A stretch of DNA of 64,000 nt from OLB6 sp964467455 (GTDB taxonomy: Bacteria; Bacteroidota; Ignavibacteria; Kapaibacteriales; Kapaibacteriaceae): contig CAYXQJ010000004.1 in the NCBI GenBank assembly GCA_964467455.1, positions 1-64,000 on the forward strand, written 5' to 3'. Position numbers and translations under genes: made by a program. Within the stretch, counting starts at the first letter, position 1. Each line of letters starts with the position of its first letter. Below, in pieces: positions 9,224 through 18,300 of the stretch. Below the pieces are notes generated by a model, which saw only the letters and a program-made list of their open reading frames with translations, did not search any database and was not told the DNA's origin.

Positions 9224-10504
9224 ATGATTGAGGCTACGCCGGCGGATGTGCTAGCTCGCAGTGTGCGTGACGCAGCGAAACCACTTGCGCTGTTTCTAGG
9301 TGATGCGCTTTCACACTGTATTGGATCTAACTACGTAGAGGTTTGTAATCGAGTCTTGAAGCGCGACGGTGCCAATCAGAAGACGCCAAATCCGCCCGTT
9401 GACTCCTTGCTGCAACTAGATCTTCCGTCGCTCTTAAAGTTGTTCGACAACTGCTTTTTCCTCGCGAAGGGAGTTGATCACCATGCTGAGAATGATTGGA
9501 AGGTGGAGTTCCGCTGGTTGTTTGGGATTCCAAGGAGCAGCGATTCGGACTATGCACTTGCACGAACGATAGGCCGTGAGATAGCCGCTGTAAGAGATTC
9601 TCGGAATGACTTGTCTCATCTGGAGGCTGGAAAAGAAGTCTCGGTCCTTGAGATCAAAAGTGATCTCTTTAAGCTGCATGATCTGCTAGCTCAACGTTGT
9701 CTTGTCGTTGCTAACAAACACGAATCTGTTTTTGAGCTGGGTACCCGACAGGCACTGGAGATCTTTGACGAAACAGTCCAGCAGTACATTGAGAAACTAG
9801 ATCACAGTAGTGCGGAACCGCCAGGCCCAGTTCAACATACGGCACCGCCTTCGTTGTCGTTGACGAAAACGGTGCTGCGCACTAGAATGCGCGTCTTGGT
9901 ATTCGCGTCAATCGGACTCTTAGTCATCGCGGCCTTTGCTCTAAGTCTCTCAGGTGTGTTTGCCACGGCACCGAGAAACTGTGTTGGAATTGTCTTGTTA
10001 GATACCGTACCCTCGACTAGACATGAGCAGATTGCCACGCTCATCAAAAATCATGTCGGGGCTGTCGATGATATCCAAGTCGCGTACTTAGAATCAAATG
10101 GGCGACGGGTTGAAGTTGCGGAGTTGGACACGAGACAAACAAGTCTGCTTGAATTGGTGAAGAAGTTCAATAGTCCGGGGCCTCTTGCCGATCGATTCGA
10201 GTACCGGACAAGGTTTGATGCCATATATGAGTTTATCCAGCAAGCTGTGTCGCGTGAACAGTCACCAACGGTATTAATCCTTGGAAGCATTGGAGACTTT
10301 AGTCTTGAGGAACGTCGAAAACTTCAGACAAAGGAGGTGGATCTGTATCCTCAAAAGGGGATGTCTGCCTGGTGGGTCAGCAACAGGGTGGCTCCCCCGA
10401 CGTTCGTGTATTGGCAGACGCCGACACGAAGTGACAGTGCGTTATTTGTGAACTTTCCAGATAAGAGTGGAGAGATGAAGCCAGTAATTGAGGTGCTACG
10501 ATGA
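9224..10504 (+). CDS. HEPN domain protein with one TM helix and extracytoplasmic domain
   Basis: Protein of 426 aa. The N-terminal helical region contains the HEPN RNase signature RNDLSH (R127-H132, the Rx4H pattern) preceded by LDLPSLLKLFDN, like the Swt1-type HEPN family. One membrane helix lies at about 224-246, followed by a 180-residue domain predicted to be outside the membrane. That domain begins CVGIVLLDTVPS and has a VLILGS strand, weakly recalling a vWA fold without a full metal site. Such a protein could be a membrane-tethered RNA-cutting toxin. It is divergent from the CARF gene and overlaps the downstream lipoprotein gene by four bases. HEPN is supported by motif; RNase activity is inference. 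Confidence 0.65.
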   Translation: MIEATPADVLARSVRDAAKPLALFLGDALSHCIGSNYVEVCNRVLKRDGANQKTPNPPVDSLLQLDLPSLLKLFDNCFFLAKGVDHHAENDWKVEFRWLFGIPRSSDSDYALARTIGREIAAVRDSRNDLSHLEAGKEVSVLEIKSDLFKLHDLLAQRCLVVANKHESVFELGTRQALEIFDETVQQYIEKLDHSSAEPPGPVQHTAPPSLSLTKTVLRTRMRVLVFASIGLLVIAAFALSLSGVFATAPRNCVGIVLLDTVPSTRHEQIATLIKNHVGAVDDIQVAYLESNGRRVEVAELDTRQTSLLELVKKFNSPGPLADRFEYRTRFDAIYEFIQQAVSREQSPTVLILGSIGDFSLEERRKLQTKEVDLYPQKGMSAWWVSNRVAPPTFVYWQTPTRSDSALFVNFPDKSGEMKPVIEVLR

Positions 10505-11124
10505 AGTGGTGGTATACAGTAACCTTCGTATCAATGGCGGTGATCTTGGCATCCTGTGCGACCTGCGACTCTGGGCCTGCGCTGTATGTACGAGGAACGA
10601 TGAGGTCTGAGATATCATCACACGGGGCATTCATCAGTACAGGAAGGAAGCCTCAGCAGAATCACACGCTTGTGTGGCCTGGTGACTCATTTGACATCGC
10701 ACAGGGGGTGCCGTTTCAGCTGACGGTTCCAGAGGTTGTCAACCTTGGAACAAATGCGCTTCAGATCTCGGAGAAGGATACCGTGACACCTGGTCCGAAG
10801 GTCTATACAGTGTCGCTGGTCGAATCCTGCACGCCATTTGTCGTGATGGATAAGAAGTGCAAGATCATCAACTGGTATAATCCATACCGTATACCCGAGG
10901 TCCGCGTCAAGAACTCGGACGATCAGCTCATCATGACACCTCTTCTGGACCCGAAAGACGCGATCATAGGCTACGAGATCCGCCTTGGTGACCATTCGGT
11001 CTGCGGTTCGCCAGCGCTTAAGCGGCTGCAAAGAAGTAAGGGAGCCGTGTTCACACCTGTTCGATCAAATACGAAGGATACGCCTTGGGAGCTTTCTAGC
11101 CTTGAGGGGGCCAAGCCGGAGTAA
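10501..11124 (+). CDS. Putative lipoprotein coupled to HEPN gene
   Basis: Protein of 207 aa. The N-terminus is a lipoprotein signal (hydrophobic helix, then LASCATCD), which puts the mature protein on a membrane facing the periplasm. The rest has pairs of cysteines (SCTPF, KKCKI, SVCGS) and looks beta-rich; no family is recognised. Its ATG overlaps the TGA of the HEPN gene (ATGA), so the two are translationally coupled. A likely role is to bind the extracytoplasmic domain of the HEPN protein, but this is inference from gene order only. Confidence 0.65.
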   Translation: MKWWYTVTFVSMAVILASCATCDSGPALYVRGTMRSEISSHGAFISTGRKPQQNHTLVWPGDSFDIAQGVPFQLTVPEVVNLGTNALQISEKDTVTPGPKVYTVSLVESCTPFVVMDKKCKIINWYNPYRIPEVRVKNSDDQLIMTPLLDPKDAIIGYEIRLGDHSVCGSPALKRLQRSKGAVFTPVRSNTKDTPWELSSLEGAKPE

Positions 11125-11181
11125 GCGTAGACTTTTGAATGAATCAAACGAAAAGCTAGCAACCCTTTATTGCACAAGCTT

Positions 11182-12066
11182 ATGCCGGAAAGACGCGGGC
11201 TAATATCAGAATTGTCACACGCAGAGAAAATCGCGATAGGATTCCTGGCGATAGTGGCCGTCACGGGGTTTTACTTTGTGTGGACCTGGTCATTGCGTTG
11301 GTACAGCGCGGAAGGTAACAGTGCCCATTTCACCCCCGGTGATTTAGCCGAGGTACTTACAATACCGCTAACGCTTCTGACCACGCTCGGTATCGTTGGT
11401 GCAGTGATAGGTACGATACTTGCCGTACGACAGCTAAATCTCAGCCGAGAACAAAGATTCGGTGAGAGGATGGAGAGATCACTTTCATACGCACTTGAGG
11501 ACTTTCAAAAGAGATATGCTGAAACGAGGCTAAATCTCCTCCAAAACACAAATAGTTTGGAGAGAGAAGAGACCAACGTCACCGATGTAACAGTGAACCC
11601 CTTCTGGTTGGCGATCGATTCAGTCGTGAGGTTCAATCCCGAGCAACGGGACCAGCGATTCATTGCCTTTAGATCGGCAAACTATGTGCTCAAGCCAATC
11701 TCAGCTTGGTGTCGGTGGGCAACAGCAGTCTCGGCTGACTCTCATCTTTCAGAAACGAAAGGCTATGACTCGGAGTATTGCGCTAACCGCATCATCGGTG
11801 CCATGGATTCAACTACTCAGATGTATGTAATGCTTTGCGATACCATTGAACTTGAGAAAGTTGTTAGTGAGCGCAAAAGCGGCGAACATGTTTACATACG
11901 ACAACTAGAATCACACGTTGACATAGTTTCATTTCTCAAGACGCACTCACCCGCCGAATTCGAGAGCATTCGGTGGGGAAATCAAGGAGCACAAAAGCAG
12001 TTCGAGAAGTTCATGGATAATTCGGGTTGGAAGATCAATCCTAATGTCCGACAATCGTTCTTTTGA
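11182..12066 (+). CDS. Two-TM protein resembling abortive-infection membrane proteins
   Basis: Protein of 294 aa from ATG 11182; a TTG start four codons upstream is possible. Two membrane helices lie at about 17-38 and 60-85, followed by a roughly 200-residue soluble, mainly helical domain with QLNLSREQRFGERMERSLSYAL. This layout recalls the putative phage abortive infection membrane proteins and two-TM retron effectors. No catalytic motif is visible. It follows the HEPN-lipoprotein pair by 57 bases on the same strand, so it may belong to the same system, although the junction is looser than between those two genes. Confidence 0.6.
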   Translation: MPERRGLISELSHAEKIAIGFLAIVAVTGFYFVWTWSLRWYSAEGNSAHFTPGDLAEVLTIPLTLLTTLGIVGAVIGTILAVRQLNLSREQRFGERMERSLSYALEDFQKRYAETRLNLLQNTNSLEREETNVTDVTVNPFWLAIDSVVRFNPEQRDQRFIAFRSANYVLKPISAWCRWATAVSADSHLSETKGYDSEYCANRIIGAMDSTTQMYVMLCDTIELEKVVSERKSGEHVYIRQLESHVDIVSFLKTHSPAEFESIRWGNQGAQKQFEKFMDNSGWKINPNVRQSFF

Positions 12067-12165
12067 TTTTGGCGGATTTCGGATGAAAGGTTCTTGGTAG
12101 CAGAGGTATTGGAAAGAAATAGATATCCCTCAAAAGTGTCACCCAGACTGTCACCCAGAAAGAGA

Positions 12166-12198
12166 AAGCCCTTGCAACTCATTGAGAGGCAAGGGCTT
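12166..12198. terminator. Hairpin downstream of the accessory cluster
   Basis: Perfect 10-base arms AAGCCCTTGC and GCAAGGGCTT enclose a 13-base loop, 100 bases after the stop of the two-TM gene. There is no long T run, so it is a weak terminator at best. It directly borders the tRNA-like fragment and could be part of the attachment region. Confidence 0.5.
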
Positions 12199-12213
12199 AG
12201 TTCTGTGGGGTTG

Positions 12214-12234
12214 TAGCGGGGGCAGGAACTGAAC
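12214..12234 (-). repeat. tRNA 3'-end fragment, probable integration (att) site
   Basis: Read on the minus strand, these 21 bases are the end of a tRNA gene: T-loop TTCAGTT, T-stem half CCTGC, then acceptor strand CCCCGCT and discriminator A. The bases that should supply the other half of the T-stem do not match, so the similarity stops at the T-loop, where many tyrosine recombinases cross over. A recombinase gene begins about 170 bases away. In such fragments the inserted element lies on the side of the lost 5' half, here to the right. No intact copy of the tRNA is seen in the window. Confidence 0.5.
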
Positions 12235-12401
12235 GTAGTGATATGTGGAGAAATGCTGAAGTTTGTAGAGAACATACAACACAATGAAAACAAAGGAGAT
12301 ACGTAGATTAGTCGCATGCGGTGATATTGGGAGATATGCCGAGATCAACCAAAAAACCGTAAGCCAAAACGTAAGCCAAAATCAGAGATGAGGGGAATAC
12401 C

Positions 12402-12505
12402 ATGGGCCGGTTCATACTCCGTAAGGGGCGTCCGCGAGGGACGGGAAAGTAACCCTCACCTTCAGCTGTCATGTCGGCGGCCACCGCATCTTCGCCGGTA
12501 CGGGC
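12402..12505 (+). pseudogene. Frame-shifted N-terminus of the tyrosine recombinase
   Basis: ATG 12402 opens a frame reading MGRFILRKGRPRGTGK and stops at 12450. The next frame, open from 12425, reads on through RDGKVTLTFSCHVGGHRIF and FAGTGLAVHPDDWDD directly into the recombinase. Integrases of this group normally begin with such a beta-stranded arm domain ending in TGL-VHPDDWD. One base therefore appears to be missing near 12430-12445, or the protein needs a -1 frameshift. Otherwise the enzyme must start internally and lack its arm-binding domain. Confidence 0.6.
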
Positions 12506-13618
12506 TTGGCCGTGCATCCGGACGACTGGGATGACTTTCGGCAGCAGGTGCGTCGATCCGACACGAACTACGCACAGATCAATGCCAAACTCCGTGATCT
12601 CCAGGCACGTTTCGACAATGAAGTCGCCGCCATGAAGACCGTAGATCACGCGTCAGTTGATCGGATGCGCCAGGAGTTTTCTCGCAAACGAGACGACGCC
12701 GATACGACCACCGAGGAAGCGATGACGTTCTGGTCGGCCTACGCCCTCTTCATCACCAGCAAATCAACCGACCGGGGCGAACGTACCATCGCCAAGTACC
12801 GGACGCTGAACACAATCCTTCATGAGTTTGAAAGGGGCTATGGGCACCTTTCATTCGAAGGCCTCACGCACGAATTCTATGATGCCTTCAAGAACTTCCT
12901 CATCAAAAAGAGGGGGCTCACGAACAACACCGTTGGTAAGTACGTTAGCACGCTAAAGACCTTCCTCTCGTGGGCGGAGGATCGGGGAGCTGCGATCCCA
13001 AAGGCCTATCGCAAGTTCAAGGTTGATGAAGAAGACGTCGAAGTCGTGGCCCTTACATGGGACGAACTCGAGCGTATCCAAAACATCGACCTCACCGATC
13101 AACCACGTCTTGGCCGTATCCGTGACTTGTTTCTCTTCGCCTGTTACACGGGCGCACGGTTTGGAGATGTGCAAAAGCTGAACCTGGATGACATCCGCGG
13201 AACGGTGTGGCACCTACGCATGGGCAAGACCAGATCAGAGACACGCATCCATCTCATTCCGCAAGCCGTTGCACTCGTCGACAAGTATCGCCGGGACGGA
13301 CGTATGCCGACCATCAGTTCTCAGCGGATGAACGATTACCTCAAGGAGCTTGGACAACTTGCAGGGATCGACGAGCCAGTTCGCATAGTCCGTTTTCAAG
13401 GGGCCAAGCGTATCGAGAGCAGGGGGCCAAAGTGGCAGTTTCTGTCATCTCACGTTGCTCGCAGGACCTTTGTGACCATCTCCCTTGAGCGTGGCATGCG
13501 GCCCGAAGTAGTTATGAGCATAACGGGCCATCGCAGTTTCAAGACCATGAAAAAGTACATTGCACTGACGGAGCAAACACGATGTGAAGCGATGGAGAAC
13601 GTTTGGGGTAAGCATTGA
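12506..13618 (+). CDS. Tyrosine recombinase / integrase (Bacteroidota type)
   Basis: 370 aa from a TTG codon, the longest stretch open without a frame change. It has a SAM-like core-binding domain (about 75-165) and a catalytic domain with ARFGDV (first Arg), HVARRTF (His-x-x-Arg), GHRSF and the nucleophile in KKYIAL. All catalytic residues look present. The true start is uncertain, because the usual N-terminal arm domain is encoded just upstream with a frameshift. It would act in site-specific integration of the element whose border may be the tRNA fragment at 12214. Neighbouring genes carry no other phage or conjugation functions, so this may be the remnant of an element. Confidence 0.85.
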   Translation: MAVHPDDWDDFRQQVRRSDTNYAQINAKLRDLQARFDNEVAAMKTVDHASVDRMRQEFSRKRDDADTTTEEAMTFWSAYALFITSKSTDRGERTIAKYRTLNTILHEFERGYGHLSFEGLTHEFYDAFKNFLIKKRGLTNNTVGKYVSTLKTFLSWAEDRGAAIPKAYRKFKVDEEDVEVVALTWDELERIQNIDLTDQPRLGRIRDLFLFACYTGARFGDVQKLNLDDIRGTVWHLRMGKTRSETRIHLIPQAVALVDKYRRDGRMPTISSQRMNDYLKELGQLAGIDEPVRIVRFQGAKRIESRGPKWQFLSSHVARRTFVTISLERGMRPEVVMSITGHRSFKTMKKYIALTEQTRCEAMENVWGKH

Positions 13619-13736
13619 TCTACGTATGTGTATTTACTTACCATAATTCAGGTATTTTGACCCTCTACCGGATTCCTGGTATATGAAGTCAGGGATTAAC
13701 CGCGTATGATAGCCATACACTAATCGGAGCACAACG

Positions 13737-15296
13737 ATGTTGTCTCGCCAGAACCACCATCTTTCACACCCTTTCACCGTTGCGGCAATTGTATTCAGCT
13801 TCGCGATTGCCGGATCAATCACTCTAAAATCGCAGTCGTGGACGCCTGCCGGTCAAATGATTGGTCCGTTGATGTGGGAGTTTCCACTTTCGCTTCCCGA
13901 TGGAACTAACTTGATTGGCTTAAGATGGGTGAATCAACGGAACAACGATTCTCTCTATTGGTTTGAAATCAAATCCCTCTCGTCAACGCCGAAAATGTAT
14001 GAGCGTCAGACGCTTGGATTCCGGACCATACTTGACGTCAATGATTTTGATTCGGATGGTTACCTTGACATAGCCGGGATCAAAGTCGATAACTCGGCTA
14101 CTATACTATGGGCCGCAATGTCAGAGCGTGAACATTCGAGAGAACCGTTGCCAGATAGACAATCGATGGCGTACGGTGTATCAAACAGGTACTTCGGCGA
14201 TGTTGATAAGGACGGTCTCTATGACGATTATTCAGCAGAGGGAGAGAGTGCTGCTCGGATTGTATGGGGGGATAGCACGCACCCCTTCACGGGTCCGAGT
14301 TACGTTCAAATTATTGACAATTCGAACGAGATCTATCCAACACTTCCTCCCACGAAAGTCGTTGCCGTTGGATTACTTGACGGTAATCCCTGTATCGTCC
14401 AGTCGTATCAGTTGATGCCAGAATCGCCCCCATTCTATGAGCTTCATGAGCTTAACATGGAAGACCTTCGTGCCCGAGCGCGCAAGATCCGCACTACTCT
14501 ATTGCAGAAGATCAATGTTGGCGAAAACCGCCGATATGGTAACGTAGTACTACTTGGTAGTGGAACATGGTGGTTGTTCAGTGCATACGGCAATGAATCG
14601 GGTTCTTATGGTTTGAAAGTGACTGCTAAGTCTATAAACCTTGAAGCCGTTGCCAAGTTCTGGAAAGGAGGCTGGCAGCAGTACTTCGGTCAAGGTGGAC
14701 GTAACAATGACCAGAACTATCCGCGAGTAATTAGTGAAGGTCGGCCATTTGTGCGTAGAGACTTACAAAAGAAAGTGATAGCGGGTCTAGGAGAGGTGCA
14801 ATACTCAGTCTATACTGTCGCTCGAATTACTGACATCGCAAGCGCTGAGGTTGAGATCCTGGGTGTAGCAGTTCCACCAGACTCCCAGTGTTACGAATCG
14901 TATCCCGAACGAATGACGATGGTGCCCGATATTGACGATGATGGAATCAATGATTTCATGGTCACAATTTCGCACACCGTACCAGGTGATAAGATACACA
15001 CCAGGGCGGTATCGCTCTATCTAACTTCACAACGCCCAGTCGCAAGCTCAATTGATACTGAAGCTGACACAACGAGAATCGTAGTTGACGAGGGTGAGTG
15101 GTGGCGGATTGTCGATGGAGAATCATGCTGGACAACCAATTCAGTATCAGCACAACTGTTCAACATAAGCGGTGCTGCAATCGCGACGTTGAAGCCGACT
15201 TTGAATGGCACTGACATTGTGATTGATAAGCCACGAGATCTATCACAACAAGCGCTATGGTTGAGACTTGGTCACTGCACTTTTAGACTACCTTAA
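13737..15296 (+). CDS. Secreted FG-GAP/VCBS-like repeat protein
   Basis: Protein of 519 aa with an N-terminal signal helix. Calcium-loop motifs typical of FG-GAP/VCBS repeats appear three times: DVNDFDSDGYLDIAG, FGDVDKDGLYDDY and DIDDDGINDFMV. The C-terminus (SVSAQLFNISGAAI... to LRLGHCTFRLP) is like a short T9SS sorting domain. It is likely exported and surface-exposed, possibly a beta-propeller for binding. Base composition is lower in GC than in the core genes after 22 kb. It is followed closely by the giant secreted protein and is probably co-transcribed with it. Confidence 0.75.
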   Translation: MLSRQNHHLSHPFTVAAIVFSFAIAGSITLKSQSWTPAGQMIGPLMWEFPLSLPDGTNLIGLRWVNQRNNDSLYWFEIKSLSSTPKMYERQTLGFRTILDVNDFDSDGYLDIAGIKVDNSATILWAAMSEREHSREPLPDRQSMAYGVSNRYFGDVDKDGLYDDYSAEGESAARIVWGDSTHPFTGPSYVQIIDNSNEIYPTLPPTKVVAVGLLDGNPCIVQSYQLMPESPPFYELHELNMEDLRARARKIRTTLLQKINVGENRRYGNVVLLGSGTWWLFSAYGNESGSYGLKVTAKSINLEAVAKFWKGGWQQYFGQGGRNNDQNYPRVISEGRPFVRRDLQKKVIAGLGEVQYSVYTVARITDIASAEVEILGVAVPPDSQCYESYPERMTMVPDIDDDGINDFMVTISHTVPGDKIHTRAVSLYLTSQRPVASSIDTEADTTRIVVDEGEWWRIVDGESCWTTNSVSAQLFNISGAAIATLKPTLNGTDIVIDKPRDLSQQALWLRLGHCTFRLP

Positions 15297-15309
15297 CGGT
15301 GGATTAGCC

Positions 15310-18300
15310 ATGAGAACCAGCTTAAGATTGGTCATCGTATTGGCCACTTTGTCGGTCTTACATTTGCCTGATAGACTTGTTGCTCAACATGACACTGAGC
15401 CGACCAAGTCAATAGAAGTGATTGGCTGTATAGATAGTGTATCATTACTCGATGTGCTTACCTCACCGCCGATTCCCATCACGCGTTCGCTGAGTAACTT
15501 TCAGATCGGGCTCAACTGGTATGGTATGGATGGCTTCAGTCAGATGTTTGGAGTGGGACTTATAGATAATCATGTCAATCTAGACCCGGGTTGGGACAAT
15601 GAAGCACTATCGAGATACCCAACTGGATCGCGCTTGATTCTAGTGCAGAATGAGGGAGGCCGACGCCCAACTACACCACTCGCTTGCGCAGTGACACATG
15701 GGCACAGCCTAATGCAGGGGGAAGGATATTCTCTAATGACACGAGTTGACCCGGAAATATTGGTTGACTCAGTTACTGGACATTCAATTCTTGAAACAGA
15801 CACCAATACAGGTGCAGTTCATGGCTTTCGTGTTGATACGGTTGGCATGGTGCAAGGGAGCTGGCGTGAGTTTCGTACGACGCAGTCAGGCACTTTAAGT
15901 GGAAATACAAATTCACGATTGTGGAAGACGCATAATCCAGAGTGGCTACGATTCAAAGCGGAAACGTTGGTCACGGATACTAGTGGAACCCGTGTTGAAT
16001 TGCGCCACTATGCCGATCCTACTCGTAATGGTGAATTTATGGTTGTGTCACTATGTGTGCGTAGATCCGGGCCAATCAACATGATGGACATGGACTTACC
16101 TGTCATTAAGCTGCGCATTCTGAGACAGCAAAGACTGAAGAAAATCGATACCCTTACGGTGGTTGATTCACGTGGAGAGAGATACTTGAGGTTCAGTTTC
16201 ATTCCTCGCACCGATGTCGATGATTCAAGCTATATGGATTATGCTCCACGCCAAGTTGGTGTTGATTCGTTGCCACGACTTTTCAAGGATCTGACAGCAG
16301 GGGACCCGTCCGATTCGACATCGATCGAAAGTAAACTTGGCGGTGATAGCTATCCCTATGAAGAAATGCCACTTGCGTTGCCTGTTGAGGCACCCTCTTC
16401 GCTTGCGGGGCGAGAGTTGGTCTGGCAGTTCATGAAAGACGTAAGAGATGCCGACGAAAATGATGAACAGGATCCCGACATACGTGAAGAAATGGTAGTT
16501 ACGGGCCGGATGCTGAGCGTTCTGTCGGATGATCCATTGTCACCAATTGGTACCAATGAGAGCCCTTACGACGGTGAATCAAGATGGACGGTCTTTGAAG
16601 GAATGATTGTCTTTGGGTCGGTCGATTCCTTGCAGGAACGCAGGTCGCTGTTCAACTATTCGAGAAATCCCAGTTCTCCTTCACAGGACACTTTTGGCTT
16701 GTCATCGAAAACTAAAAATCTGCGATTCAATCAAAACGGTTCGCGGGGTAACGCCGACCACGAGTATGCACCGGCCAATCCGGGCGTTATCACGGATCTT
16801 GAGTTGGAGGTTGAATACCTTGGTGGTGCAGATGTTGATGTTGACTACATCACGTTTCAGACACCGAATACCCGCGCATTGCTTCGCGATCAATATCGCT
16901 CCCGCGTCTCAAGACAGATTGCTGAAACGATCATGCAGATTGGCAAGGAGCTGACGGAAGACACAACACTGATCGCGAAGAACTTCACCATCTTCGGTGT
17001 TCGAAGCCATGAAGAAGAGGGTGAGTTGTGCTGGTACGGTCAGCGATACCTCAACATCTTGACCAATGGTCTGATGATCTCGGAGATCGATAATAAACCC
17101 TATGATCGATACCGACACATCACCTACCCGTTTGAGCCATCGACAGGGTCGTACCCGGAGCACCCACTACCATTGTGGGTATGGAATGAGGGATCAACGG
17201 GAAGACTTGACCCGTTCACACCGGTGCCGTTTCTAAGACACGGTGCAGCGAACAGAGGTAGTTTGTATACGTACGGTTACAAAACAGGCGTTTCGAAAGG
17301 GCAGTATTACGACAACAATACGGGCAGTACGGATGTCCTTCATGATGGTGATGACCCAGTAACGGTGAATGGTTGGCTGAAGATCGGTGCCTCAGTAGAT
17401 CAATCAGCTGTCGGTGTTCAGAATCGGCGCATGGCCACAGATGACTACACGATTGGCTTCCCGTGTAGCAATCTAGGGACCGGTGGTTTCAGTGGTCAGA
17501 TGGAATATTACGCCGATGCCTTTGAGCCCGGACGTAAGTCACAACTGTGGAACGCACCGCGCTGGTTAGAGCATAAGGATCTTGATGGGTTGCCCGAGAA
17601 CAACTCAGATTCACTTACAAGTTGCACGAGTCTGGATCTTGAGGTGCAACTATCAACGATCGATCGACCTCCAACGATCAAGCTATCGACCAGTCTTTAC
17701 AGCGAGTTTCTGTCGCCAGGCAATTCGAAGTTTCTGTTTTCAAATACTCCATGGCTGGAACAAGTCTGGCTGGGTACCGACAAGGTTGGGGTGCATTGGC
17801 CTGTCTTTGGACAGACAGATTCATTGGCAACGGTGCTGATGAGCCGGGGAGATCAATCCCGGCCATATACGGCCGAAGAGATGCGCGTTCGATTGATGAC
17901 ACCGACTCTTCTCGGTGCTCGTGGAGTGATGCTCTTCGTTGGTTCCTTCGAGACCATTGGGGACTCTGTGCAGACGATGATGCGGGTCGGTTTCCCTAAC
18001 ATCATCAATGCGAGGGCATACTATGACGCCAGGTTAGATACGTTCAGCGTGAATAGCCTCACAACGGATCATTATGGTGCAGACTATCCTACGTATCGAA
18101 CGGGTGGGTGGTTCAAGGTTGATAATAACCCTAGCTGTAATGACTGTGGTGTGACTCTCCGTAAAGACCTCGTTTGGAAGGTCAGGACGGAAGGATATCT
18201 CGAAGCCGGTTCCATGGTCAGCACAACCAACGGCCCCGAGCCGGATAAGCTATATCTATCAACAATGGGCTACGTCAGCGGCGGCGGAAAGAGCAAAAAT

